A stretch of DNA of 64,000 bases, taken from [Bacillus] selenitireducens MLS10 (GTDB taxonomy: Bacteria > Bacillota > Bacilli > Bacillales > Salisediminibacteriaceae). A model generated the notes under the pieces. That model searched no databases. It was not told the origin of the DNA and was given only the letters and a program-made list of their open reading frames with translations. Location of the stretch: contig NC_014219.1 in NCBI RefSeq assembly GCF_000093085.1, forward strand, positions 1,116,001 through 1,180,000, given 5' to 3'. Below are positions 47,179-55,620 of the stretch, one piece after another (within the stretch, counting starts at the first letter, position 1; the number at the start of each line of letters is the position of its first letter). Both the position numbers and the translations under genes were made by a program.

Positions 47179-48222
47179 TTGACACAGAAAAGTAGAATCA
47201 TTCAAACCCTGCAAACTCTCATCAACACCCCAAGCCCTTCGGGCAACACGGACCGGGTAATTCGCTTCGTGGAGGAGCGGTTCGAGTCACTCGGGATTGA
47301 AACAAAACGGAATCGGAAAGGCGGGCTCATTGCCACGATTCCCGGCAAGAATGACCGTGAACATCGGATGCTGACGGCGCACGTGGATACGCTCGGTGCG
47401 ATGGTGAAGGAGATCAAGCCGTCCGGACGGCTGAAGATCGATCTGATTGGGGGCTTTAAGTTCAACGCCATTGAAGGCGAATACTGTGAAGTGGAGACCC
47501 AAGACGGTACGGTGATTACCGGCACCACCCTGATGCATCAGACGAGTGTGCATGTGTATAAAGACGCCGGCAGTGCCGAACGGAATCAGGCGAATATGGA
47601 GATTCGTCTTGATGCGAAGGTAAAGAGCGCGGACGATGTCCGGGCCCTCGGTATTGAAGTGGGGGATTTCGTGAGCTTTGATCCCCGTTTTCAGGTCCTT
47701 GATACAGGCTACATCAAGTCCCGTCATCTCGACGATAAGCTCAGTGTGGCGATCCTGATGGAGCTTTTGAAGACGGTAAATGAAGAAGGGATCACGCTTC
47801 CTTATACGACGCATGTACTCATCTCCAATAATGAAGAAATCGGCTATGGCGGGAATTCCAATATCCCTCAGGAAGTCGTCGAATATCTCGCTGTCGACAT
47901 GGGCGCGATGGGAGACGGGCAGATGACCGATGAACACACGGTCTCGATCTGTGCGAAGGATGCGAGCGGCCCTTATCATCTCGGACTGAGGCGCCATCTG
48001 ACTTCTCTGGCGAAGTCAAATGACATTCCGTACAAAGTTGATCTTTATCCGTACTACGGATCAGACGCCTCTGCGGCAATCCGTTCGGGGCATGACATCG
48101 TCCACGGCCTCCTTGGCGCGGGGATTGATTCATCCCACGCTTACGAGCGGACGCACCTGGAGTCAATCGATGCGACAGCCAAACTCCTGTGGGCATATAT
48201 GCAGTCTGAAATGGTCATCTAA
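47179..48222 (+). CDS. M42-family metallo-aminopeptidase
   Basis: 347 residues. The dinuclear metal ligands of the M42/FrvX/YsdC family are visible: His/Asp in LTAHVDTLGAM (about residue 67), Glu-Glu in SNNEEIGYGGNS (about 218), Asp in AVDMGAMGDGQ and His in AYERTHLESID near the end. It is a cytosolic oligomeric aminopeptidase (often annotated endoglucanase M or deblocking aminopeptidase). The start is probably the TTG at 47179, which has AAAGGA with an 8-base spacer. The ATG at 47170 overlaps that Shine-Dalgarno. Confidence 0.92.
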   Translation: MTQKSRIIQTLQTLINTPSPSGNTDRVIRFVEERFESLGIETKRNRKGGLIATIPGKNDREHRMLTAHVDTLGAMVKEIKPSGRLKIDLIGGFKFNAIEGEYCEVETQDGTVITGTTLMHQTSVHVYKDAGSAERNQANMEIRLDAKVKSADDVRALGIEVGDFVSFDPRFQVLDTGYIKSRHLDDKLSVAILMELLKTVNEEGITLPYTTHVLISNNEEIGYGGNSNIPQEVVEYLAVDMGAMGDGQMTDEHTVSICAKDASGPYHLGLRRHLTSLAKSNDIPYKVDLYPYYGSDASAAIRSGHDIVHGLLGAGIDSSHAYERTHLESIDATAKLLWAYMQSEMVI

Positions 48223-48227
48223 ACGTG

Positions 48228-48260
48228 AACCACCTTCATCATTGAGGGTGGTTTCTTTTT
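48228..48260 (+). terminator. Terminator of the M42 aminopeptidase gene
   Basis: AACCACC (48228-48234) pairs with GGTGGTT (48247-48253), then CTTTTTCTTC. The stem is short but the T-rich tail is good. Confidence 0.75.
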
Positions 48261-48313
48261 CTTCTTTTTGACTGGGCACTGCGGTATCTGGTTGAAAACG
48301 CTCAGATCAAGAA

Positions 48314-48341
48314 AAATGACCCCGCATTTGCGGAGCCATTT
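48314..48341 (-). terminator. Terminator of the DoxX gene
   Basis: Twelve-pair stem (48314-48325 with 48330-48341, two G-U pairs) with a 4-base loop. On the minus strand it is followed by TTTC. It lies 15 bases after the DoxX stop. Confidence 0.75.
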
Positions 48342-48356
48342 GGGATTCTTATTCTG

Positions 48357-48866
48357 TTACGCTGCTTTGTTTTTCTGATCGCTTGGTGTGATCTTGCCTT
48401 TGAATACTTTGTCACGGAGTGCCGGGATTACCCAACGGTCACCACCGAATTTACCAGCGTTATAGCCTGCGACAAGAATGAAGACTGTCAGAAGGATCAG
48501 GAATGGGTTACTTGAAATCGTACCTGCAAAGATGAACGCGAAGTTCATGGTAATACCGAAGAATGCTGCGGCTGTTGTCAATACGCCAAGAATCAAGCCG
48601 AGTCCGACTGCCACTTCACCCCATGCAACCATAAAGCTGAACAGGTCTGCGTTCGGGAGTGCAAAATTTTCCAGGAATGCGTGGTACGTTGGATACGTTT
48701 CCTGAACACTTTCATTTCCGATGGCACCCTGTAAGAAACCGCCTGCATCAAATTCGCCAAACGCTTTTCCCCAACCGGCTGTTAACCACTGCCAGCCTAC
48801 ATATACCCGAAGCACTGTCAAAACCGCTGCTGCAATCACGTTGTTTCGTAGGAAATCCATAATCAT
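48357..48866 (-). CDS. DoxX-family membrane protein
   Basis: 169 residues with four hydrophobic segments. The family's first segment is recognisable: VLRVYVGWQWLTAGWGKAFG. Later segments include FMVAWGEVAVGLGLILG and FILVAGYNAGKFGGDRWVIP. DoxX proteins are linked to quinone or thiol redox reactions at the membrane in several bacteria; the role here is unknown. The ATG at 48866 has GGAGG with an 8-base spacer; a longer in-frame extension to 48998 has no ribosome-binding site. Confidence 0.85.
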   Translation of the reverse strand: MIMDFLRNNVIAAAVLTVLRVYVGWQWLTAGWGKAFGEFDAGGFLQGAIGNESVQETYPTYHAFLENFALPNADLFSFMVAWGEVAVGLGLILGVLTTAAAFFGITMNFAFIFAGTISSNPFLILLTVFILVAGYNAGKFGGDRWVIPALRDKVFKGKITPSDQKNKAA

Positions 48867-49475
48867 GTTAAATTCCTCCTTCAAATTTTGATAGTATCGG
48901 CCACCCTTGATAAGGGATGATAAGAATGCGTTTTGTTGTGGGTGGTCACTAACTATCTTTCTTGTCTCCAAGTATAACGGATGAGAGGAGCTGTGCATGC
49001 CGAAGTTGTGAACATCCTGTTAAGAGAAGGTGAACGTTCTGTGAACCTGACTAAACTCCCTGAGGCTAAAGGGCTTTTGAGGTCTTTGATATCTTCCGAG
49101 CCATTCGAAACGGCAGGATATGTGACGATCCGTCACGCTTCAAAGGTGAGATGATGACGCTCATCACGATTTTGTGCTCCTATTTTGAGGCATCAGTCCT
49201 AAGTAAATGGACGACTCAGTCACGTTTCCTCCATATAAATAATGATCGGTTTAAGCAGCACAGGTCCTCACTAAACCTGAAATAGAGGGACTCGTGTTTA
49301 ATTCCTGAATGTGTGAAAATGATGTCTGCCTGGTGATCTTCTTATCTGTTCTCTTGACTTAAGCGGGCATTTTCAAGGATTGACACGTATCGTCTCATTC
49401 ATTCTCAGTGATCCTCTTGATCAATCCGGGATCCTGTCTATTTGAGCGGCTAATCGTCAAAATGTTCAAAATAAA

Positions 49476-49514
49476 TTGCCATGACCGTAAGTTCTTGATA
49501 AAATGTGTTATATT
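49476..49514 (+). promoter_or_regulatory. Putative ppc promoter with a CcpN-like box
   Basis: TTGCCA (49476-49481), 17 bases, TAAAAT (49499-49504). Overlapping the expected start site is TGTGTTATATT (49504-49514), which fits TRTGHYATAYW at every position. Because that consensus is loose, one or two matches are expected by chance in 64 kb, so only its position makes it notable. Confidence 0.45.
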
Positions 49515-49649
49515 ATCTCGCAAAGTCACCTGGCACCACTGCGTCATTTTGCGAACAAACCGATTCATCATGGCTGTAACGGGTATAGTCGTTTAGTGAC
49601 TCATCCTGCACAGTCATCTTCTTTCCTTTATTCGGGACGGAACATGTCT

Positions 49650-49677
49650 ACAGGGACTTTTTGAGTCCCGGGTAGGC
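49650..49677 (+). promoter_or_regulatory. Leader hairpin before ppc
   Basis: GGGACT-TTTTG-AGTCCC with an outer CTAC/GTAG pairing, broken by a bulge. No T-run follows. It ends about 25 bases before the ppc Shine-Dalgarno, so it might affect mRNA stability or translation. Confidence 0.35.
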
Positions 49678-49715
49678 ACTGCAATGGATATGAAAAGAAT
49701 GAGGAGGATTTGAAC

Positions 49716-52484
49716 ATGGCACCATTAAATGAACAAGATCCGAACATGATGCTGAGAAGTGACGTCAACAAACTGGGGAAGATCCTTGGTGACGTGCTGA
49801 GGCACCATGGCGGGGAAGCGCTCTTTAATGAAGTGGAAGAGATTCGTGAAATGACCAAGGCCCTTCGTAAATCCTATGATGAGGCCAACGAGAAAGAACT
49901 GAAAAAGCGCATTGAAAATCTGAAATCGCCGATGCGCCAACAGGTCATCCGTGCATTCGCCATCTATTTTCACCTGGTGAATATTGCAGAACAGCATCAC
50001 CGGATCCGCCGCTCCAGGCAGTACCGGATGAAGCGTGGTGAGAATATTCAGCCAAGCTCCATTGAGGCGGCGATCGTGAATATTCAAAAGGAAAAGTATC
50101 CGGAAACGGTGATCCAGCAGGTGCTTGATGATTCGTCCATCGAACTCATCATGACTGCACACCCGACTGAGGCGACGAAGCGGACGATCCTGGAGATTCA
50201 AAAGCGCATTTCCTATATCCTTGAGCAATTTGACAACCCGGCTCTGACAGAGAAAGAGCGGGAAGATCATGAAGAGAGTCTGATTAATGAAGTCACTGCA
50301 CTCTGGCACACCGATGAACTTCGTTTCAAAAAACCGACGGTCATTGATGAAGTGAAAAACGGCCTGTATTATTTTGATACGACGCTTTTCGATGTGCTGC
50401 CTGCGGTGCATCAGGAGATTGAGGAACAGCTCGAGCGGTACTATCCGGATCAGGACTTCAAGGTTCCGAACTTTATTCACTTTGGTTCGTGGATCGGCGG
50501 AGACCGTGACGGGAACCCGTTTGTCACCCCTGAAGTCACGTGGGAGACGTTGAACCTGCAGCGTGATCTGACCCTCCGTAAATACGAGGAGAGCATCACG
50601 GAACTGATGCGCCGGTTCAGCCAGTCCACCACCCGTGTGGATATCGATCCGGAATTTATTGAAACGATGGAACAATACGAGAAGAAGTATATGAAGAAAT
50701 CCGAAACGTGGCCGGTGACAACGGAAATTTACCGACGGATGCTCGGTGCCATAAGAAAACGGATCCGTCAGGTCGGCAAGACGAATACGGGCTATGATGT
50801 GGCGGAAGAACTCCTTGCAGATCTCCGTTATGTACGCGAGAACGCATTGAAGCATCAGCTGCCGAACCAGAAGCTCAAGCAGCTGAACAAAATGATCCGT
50901 CAGGTTGAACTGTTCGGCTTCCATTTGGCCACCCTCGATGTCCGAAACCACAGCGGCGAGCATGAGACGGCCATCGCGGAGATTCTGAAAGTCGTTGGCA
51001 TTACCGAGGATTACAAGTCGCTTGATGAAGAAGAGAAGATGACGATTCTTGAGAACGCCCTGAAGGATCCGCGACCGTTGATGCTCTTAAATGAAGATTA
51101 TTCCGAAGAGACAAGAGAGATCTTCAAAGTGTTCCAAATGATCAAAGATGCCCATGAGGAGTTCGGGCAGCGCTCCATTGAAGTGTATCTCGTCAGCATG
51201 ACGCAGTCCGCGTCCGACCTCCTTGAGGTGCTGGTGCTTGCAAAAGAAGCGGGAATTTACCGTCTGCATGCCGACGGCTCCGTCGACAGTAACCTTCACG
51301 TGGCGCCGCTCCTTGAGACGGTTGATGACCTCATGGCAGGTCCTGCAATCATGAAACGTCTGTTTGAAATGGATATTTACCGCACGCATCTCGGTGAGCG
51401 CGGGGATCATCAGGAAATCATGCTCGGCTATTCGGACGGCAGTAAAGACGGGGGTACACTTACCGCCAACTGGAAGCTGTTTGAAGCCCAGGCGAAGATT
51501 CATAATATGGCGAAGGACTATAATGTCCGCCTGAAGTTCTTCCACGGACGGGGCGGATCACTCGGACGGGGCGGCGGTCCATTGAACCGCAGTATCGTCT
51601 CACAGCCGGCGGAAACGCTCGGTGACGGGGTCAAGATCACCGAACAGGGCGAGGTGCTCTCATCGCGTTATCTCTTGGGTGACATTGCCTTTCGGAACCT
51701 CGAACAGGCGGCATCAGCCCTTCTTGAGGCCTCTGCGAATGTGTACGCGTCTCCTGGGGACAGCTGCCACATCCGGCGCCCGCAGTGGGAAGAAGCGATG
51801 GAGGAGATCTCCAAAGCCTCGTTATCCAAGTATCAATCCCTCGTCTTCAAGGACCCGGATTTCCTGACGTACTTCAAGGAAACGACGCCGTTGAATGAAC
51901 TGAAGGAACTGAACATCGGAAGCCGTCCGATGAGCCGTAAGGGCAGTGAGCGGTTTGAAGACCTCCGGGCGATCCCGTGGGTGTTTGCTTGGACCCAGTG
52001 CCGTCAGATGCTGCCGGCGTGGTACGCGTCCGGTACGGGACTCGCGGCCTACGGCAAGGCGAGTGAAGAGAACCTTGAACTGCTGCAGGATATGTATCAG
52101 AACTGGCCGTTCTTCCACTCGACGATTAATAATCTGCAAATGGCGCTCATGAAAGCGGACCTGTTTGCAGCGAAGGAATATGTGAAGCTCGTGAAGGATC
52201 AGGAGATGGGACAGCGGATTTACGGCGAGATTGAAAAAGAATTCAATCTCACCAAGGAGATGCTTTTGAAGATTTCCGGCAGTGAACAGCTCCTCGACTT
52301 CACACCGAATATCCGGGACTCCGTTCATCTGCGGAATCCGTATGTCGATCCGCTTAACTTCCTTCAGGTCGATCTGATCGAGAAGATGCGCGAGTCCTCA
52401 TCAGAGGAACGGACCGAAGAACTGCTTACGGAAGTGCTCCTCACAATCAGTGGTGTAGCTGCAGGGTTGTTAAATACAGGTTGA
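49716..52484 (+). CDS. ppc: Phosphoenolpyruvate carboxylase
   Basis: Fixes bicarbonate onto PEP to give oxaloacetate, the anaplerotic step that feeds the TCA cycle. 922 residues, full bacterial length. Catalytic motifs: LIMTAHPTEATKRTIL (essential His), SWIGGDRDGNPFVTP, and the glycine-rich FHGRGGSLGRGGGP. The C-terminal LNTG end is typical. The ATG at 49716 is placed by GAGGAGG 8 bases upstream; the in-frame TTG at 49710 is too close. Single gene with its own terminator. With PPDK (2 kb) it shares PEP as a substrate, although the genes are 46 kb apart. Confidence 0.97.
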   Translation: MAPLNEQDPNMMLRSDVNKLGKILGDVLRHHGGEALFNEVEEIREMTKALRKSYDEANEKELKKRIENLKSPMRQQVIRAFAIYFHLVNIAEQHHRIRRSRQYRMKRGENIQPSSIEAAIVNIQKEKYPETVIQQVLDDSSIELIMTAHPTEATKRTILEIQKRISYILEQFDNPALTEKEREDHEESLINEVTALWHTDELRFKKPTVIDEVKNGLYYFDTTLFDVLPAVHQEIEEQLERYYPDQDFKVPNFIHFGSWIGGDRDGNPFVTPEVTWETLNLQRDLTLRKYEESITELMRRFSQSTTRVDIDPEFIETMEQYEKKYMKKSETWPVTTEIYRRMLGAIRKRIRQVGKTNTGYDVAEELLADLRYVRENALKHQLPNQKLKQLNKMIRQVELFGFHLATLDVRNHSGEHETAIAEILKVVGITEDYKSLDEEEKMTILENALKDPRPLMLLNEDYSEETREIFKVFQMIKDAHEEFGQRSIEVYLVSMTQSASDLLEVLVLAKEAGIYRLHADGSVDSNLHVAPLLETVDDLMAGPAIMKRLFEMDIYRTHLGERGDHQEIMLGYSDGSKDGGTLTANWKLFEAQAKIHNMAKDYNVRLKFFHGRGGSLGRGGGPLNRSIVSQPAETLGDGVKITEQGEVLSSRYLLGDIAFRNLEQAASALLEASANVYASPGDSCHIRRPQWEEAMEEISKASLSKYQSLVFKDPDFLTYFKETTPLNELKELNIGSRPMSRKGSERFEDLRAIPWVFAWTQCRQMLPAWYASGTGLAAYGKASEENLELLQDMYQNWPFFHSTINNLQMALMKADLFAAKEYVKLVKDQEMGQRIYGEIEKEFNLTKEMLLKISGSEQLLDFTPNIRDSVHLRNPYVDPLNFLQVDLIEKMRESSSEERTEELLTEVLLTISGVAAGLLNTG

Positions 52485-52502
52485 TCGTTTTTTCACAATC
52501 TC

Positions 52503-52541
52503 AGGTCCGGCGATGCACATCAAATCATCGCCGGACCTTTT
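52503..52541 (+). terminator. Terminator of ppc
   Basis: Perfect 13-bp stem AGGTCCGGCGATG (52503-52515) with CATCGCCGGACCT (52526-52538), then TTTATC. Confidence 0.88.
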
Positions 52542-52893
52542 ATCTTCTAATGTGAATCGGATTCGTGAAAGACGGACCGATTGTGAATTGGCTGAAGCCT
52601 GTCGCAGTGGGCTTTATGAAATTTCTATAGCGGAAAACTAATTTTTTCTTCTCAATTTTCAGAAAAAGCGCTATACTGTTATCAAGAACCTGTGATTCCA
52701 TTGTAGGAGAGGAGGTTATTAACCGGGGCTAATGTAATAGAATCTTACAACCTGAATACTATTTTTATCGCTTCTGTCATGTAAGCGTTTTTCACGTTCA
52801 GGGCCCAATTCTGCAATAGATGCGGCGAATAAAGAGCGTTACTGCTGTATTGACTGACAGGTTCCGAGATGATTGACAAGGAGGAGATCGAAC
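52542..52893. other. Intergenic region upstream of putP
   Basis: About 350 bases with no gene. It holds an isolated GGAGAGGAGG (about 52707) without a usable start behind it, a TATACT (about 52672) that could be a -10, and a cre-like site at 52780-52793. Confidence 0.5.
52780..52793 (+). promoter_or_regulatory. cre-like site upstream of putP
   Basis: TGTAAGCGTTTTTC matches TGWAARCGYTWWCW except at position 13. It lies about 100 bases before putP. Without a mapped promoter its effect cannot be judged. Confidence 0.35.
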
Positions 52894-54387
52894 GTGGTAG
52901 AGAACTTAACACCTATTGTTGTAACATTTGTCGTCTATTTAATCGGTATGATGGTTCTCGGACTGGTTGCGTACAGACTGACTGATAACCTTTCCGATTA
53001 CGTGCTCGGGGGAAGACGGCTGGGCGCAGGCGTGGCTGCACTCTCCGCAGGTGCCTCAGACATGTCGAGCTGGCTCTTACTCGGTTTACCGGGTGCATTG
53101 TACGCAAGCGGCCTCGTGGAAGCCTGGATTGCCATCGGGCTCGCCATCGGTGCCGTCATTAACTGGATGTTTGTCGCAGGACGACTTCGTGCATACACGG
53201 AGGTGGCGAACGATTCCATCACCCTGCCTGACTTCTTTGAAAACCGTTTTGATGACAAGTCCAAATCACTTCGTGTCGTGTCAGCGGTACTTATCTTAAT
53301 CTTTTTCACCTTTTATACATCATCAGGACTTGTCGGCGGTGCGATTCTCTTTGAAAGCACCTTCGGCCTCGATCAGACGACGGCCCTCTGGGTCGGTGCC
53401 ATTGTTATTATCGGTTATACGTTCCTCGGCGGTTTCCTTGCCGTCAGCTGGACCGACTTTGTTCAGGGGATTCTCATGTTCCTTGCCCTGATCGTTATTC
53501 CGATCGTGGCGATTATGGATTTTGGCGGATGGGGACCAACCATGGACGCGATCCGCACCATAGATCCGAACAACCTCACCCTCTTCAGCGGAGTCGGTGT
53601 CATCGGGATCATTTCCCTGATGGGTTGGGGGCTCGGGTATTTCGGACAGCCGCACATTATCGTGCGATTCATGTCCGTTAAATCCATGAAAGAACTGCCA
53701 AAGGCACGTGCCATTGGGATTGGCTGGGTTGTCCTTGCCATGACCGGTGCCGTAATGACCGGTCTCGTCGGGATTGCCTACTTCGCCGATCAGCCGCTTG
53801 ATAATCCGGAGACCGTGTTCCTTGCCTTTACGCAGGTGCTCTTCCATCCGGTTGTTGCCGGTGTGCTTTTGGCCGCGGTACTTGCTGCGATTATGAGTAC
53901 GATTGACTCTCAGCTTCTCGTGTCTTCTTCTGCCCTCGCAGAGGACTTCTACAAAGGCATGATCCGTAAAGACGCGGATCAGAAAGAGCTTGTTCTCGTC
54001 GGCCGTCTCGGTGTTCTTGCCGTTGCCGTTGTCGCCTTGATTCTTGCACAGAATCCGGACAGCACGGTCCTTGAACTCGTCAGCTACGCATGGGCCGGTC
54101 TCGGTGCAACCTTTGGTCCGCTCGTGCTGTTCTCCCTCTTCTGGAAGCGGACAACGAGAAACGGCGCCCTTGCGGGTATGCTTTCCGGTGGTTTGACCGT
54201 TCTGATTTGGGTGGCATTCCTGAAGACCGATGCAGGGTTCTTCTCCCTGTATGAGCTCGTCGTCGGGTTTGTCGTCTCCACGATCTTCATTATTGTCTTC
54301 TCACTTGCGAGTCCTGAACCGTCTAAAGAGATTCAGGATACGTTCGAGAAAGCGAGACAGATGGACAAAGGGAACACAGACATGTAA
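52894..54387 (+). CDS. putP: Sodium/proline symporter
   Basis: 497 residues from a GTG at 52894 (AAGGAGGAG with about a 9-base spacer); the in-frame TTG at 52873 lies upstream of that Shine-Dalgarno. It is a solute:sodium symporter (SSS) with about 13 membrane segments. LGGRRLGAGVAALSAGASDMSSWLLLGLPG is the PutP-type TM2 region with the Na+-site Asp and Ser. The conserved SWTDFVQGILMFLAL and WGLGYFGQPHIIVRFMS are intact. Proline serves as a nutrient and an osmoprotectant, which would suit a salty habitat. Proline catabolic genes are not adjacent. Confidence 0.94.
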   Translation: MVENLTPIVVTFVVYLIGMMVLGLVAYRLTDNLSDYVLGGRRLGAGVAALSAGASDMSSWLLLGLPGALYASGLVEAWIAIGLAIGAVINWMFVAGRLRAYTEVANDSITLPDFFENRFDDKSKSLRVVSAVLILIFFTFYTSSGLVGGAILFESTFGLDQTTALWVGAIVIIGYTFLGGFLAVSWTDFVQGILMFLALIVIPIVAIMDFGGWGPTMDAIRTIDPNNLTLFSGVGVIGIISLMGWGLGYFGQPHIIVRFMSVKSMKELPKARAIGIGWVVLAMTGAVMTGLVGIAYFADQPLDNPETVFLAFTQVLFHPVVAGVLLAAVLAAIMSTIDSQLLVSSSALAEDFYKGMIRKDADQKELVLVGRLGVLAVAVVALILAQNPDSTVLELVSYAWAGLGATFGPLVLFSLFWKRTTRNGALAGMLSGGLTVLIWVAFLKTDAGFFSLYELVVGFVVSTIFIIVFSLASPEPSKEIQDTFEKARQMDKGNTDM

Positions 54388-54405
54388 GAAAAATGTGACT
54401 TATGG

Positions 54406-54430
54406 GGCCCCGGATATCCGGGGTCTTTTC
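54406..54430 (+). terminator. Terminator of putP
   Basis: GGCCCCGG (54406-54413) pairs with CCGGGGTC (54418-54425; one G-U) around ATAT, followed by TTTTC. Confidence 0.85.
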
Positions 54431-54609
54431 TTTGTGTTCTCTGAATATGATCTTTTCGGATGAAAGGGGGAACTAGGGCGGGCAGGACCAGTGAAAACGC
54501 GGTACGAACAACCTTATTGCGAGAATTTCTCCAAAACATGGTATCTTTTTCGGCGTGGCTCCGGTAAAATAAAATTGATATTCTACAAAATTCGACAGGG
54601 GGACTTTAT

Positions 54610-55620
54610 ATGGCAGACCATCAATCCCGGCGTGTTTTTCTTTTGTTTGCCATGATGGCGGGCGTCCTGATGCTTCTTCTTGTTGCGGCAGTCAGTCGGA
54701 TGCTGATGCCGGATCCTGGTCCTGCTGAACATCCCCATGTGGCGATTCTCGTGGCAAAAGGGATTGACGATCAGAGTTGGGGAAGTCTCGCCTACGAGAG
54801 CAAGCAAACGGTCCTCAATGAGTTTGATATTTCAGCTTCGATCCATCCCTTCATGAAAGAGGGAGACGTACTGACGAATACGAAGGCGGTCCTTGAAGAG
54901 GAAGCCCCGTCACTGATGATTGGACACGGAAGAGAGTTCTCTGACGTCTTTACGGAACTTGCAAAAGATCACGCCCAGCGGCACTTTGTGACTCTTCACG
55001 GCCATCAGACACATGAGAATCAGACTGTATACACCTTCAGCCCAATAGAGCTGGATTATTTTGTTGGTATTCTGATGGCGTGGAAGACGGAGAGCGGTAA
55101 AGTCGGGGTGATTTTTCCGGGAGAACATGATGTGGCGAAACGTACGGCGCTTCTTGCGAAGGGAGCCGAATCACAGGGGACAAATCTGAACGTCCTCAAG
55201 CGTATTGTGGCGGACCGTGAAGACGGAGACGGGGCAGTGGAAGCCTTCCGGGAGTTAAAGGAAGAAGGAGCAGACATCGTATACGCACTCGGTAACAGCT
55301 TCAATCAGCGGGTGATTGAACAGAGTATTGAAACCGGCACCTATATGGTCGGGTATCTTGATGATCAGTCGTATATGGCCCGGGACCTGGTGTTGACGAG
55401 TGTAGTCAATGATGTACCGAATGTGTATAAAGCCATCGTCAGGGATTACATACAAGGTGAGATGAACAGTGGCATAGTGGAATTGACGATTGAGGACGAT
55501 GTCATGGGCTTTTCTGAATTGGGGCCGATGTTTGATGCGGATGAACGGATGCAGTTTCAATATCTGATCGATCGATACAGGGAAGGCAATCTGCCGGTTC
55601 CGGATCCGGAGGTGGATTAA
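54610..55620 (+). CDS. Membrane-anchored BMP-family ligand-binding protein (Med/PnrA-like)
   Basis: 336 residues. The N-terminus is an uncleaved-looking TM anchor (about 9-32) without a lipobox Cys. The rest (about 42-330) is a type-1 periplasmic-binding fold of the basic membrane protein family: HVAILVAKGIDDQSWGSLAYE, then GKVGVIFPGEHD and GADIVYALGNSFN. Relatives bind nucleosides; B. subtilis Med, of the same family, promotes competence through comK. There is no ABC transporter next to it. Its stop directly abuts the start of a histidine kinase, so it is probably a sensor subunit for that kinase. Confidence 0.82.
   Translation: MADHQSRRVFLLFAMMAGVLMLLLVAAVSRMLMPDPGPAEHPHVAILVAKGIDDQSWGSLAYESKQTVLNEFDISASIHPFMKEGDVLTNTKAVLEEEAPSLMIGHGREFSDVFTELAKDHAQRHFVTLHGHQTHENQTVYTFSPIELDYFVGILMAWKTESGKVGVIFPGEHDVAKRTALLAKGAESQGTNLNVLKRIVADREDGDGAVEAFRELKEEGADIVYALGNSFNQRVIEQSIETGTYMVGYLDDQSYMARDLVLTSVVNDVPNVYKAIVRDYIQGEMNSGIVELTIEDDVMGFSELGPMFDADERMQFQYLIDRYREGNLPVPDPEVD

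Larger units (their letters stand above)
48867..49715. other. Long intergenic region (849 bp) upstream of ppc
   Basis: No convincing gene on either strand. It holds a small inverted repeat GTGACG-ATC-CGTCAC (49122-49136), a promoter-like pair TTGCCA/TAAAAT (49476-49504), a CcpN-like box (49504-49514), and an imperfect hairpin (49650-49677) just before the ppc Shine-Dalgarno. An untranslated leader of about 200 bases for ppc is likely. A small RNA is possible but I see no terminator to define one. Confidence 0.6.

Noticed and set aside
49408-49596. A 62-codon plus-strand frame in the gap before ppc
   Set aside because: No Shine-Dalgarno, unusual composition, and it spans the likely ppc promoter.
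49650-49677. Hairpin before ppc considered as an attenuator-type terminator
   Set aside because: No T-run and no competing structure or leader peptide found.
49725-50963. A 412-codon open frame on the minus strand inside ppc
   Set aside because: Antisense shadow of a well-conserved gene; no ribosome-binding site and no family resemblance.
54610-55620. BMP protein read as the substrate-binding part of an ABC transporter
   Set aside because: It has a membrane anchor rather than a lipobox, and no ATPase or permease genes are adjacent; the neighbour is a kinase.
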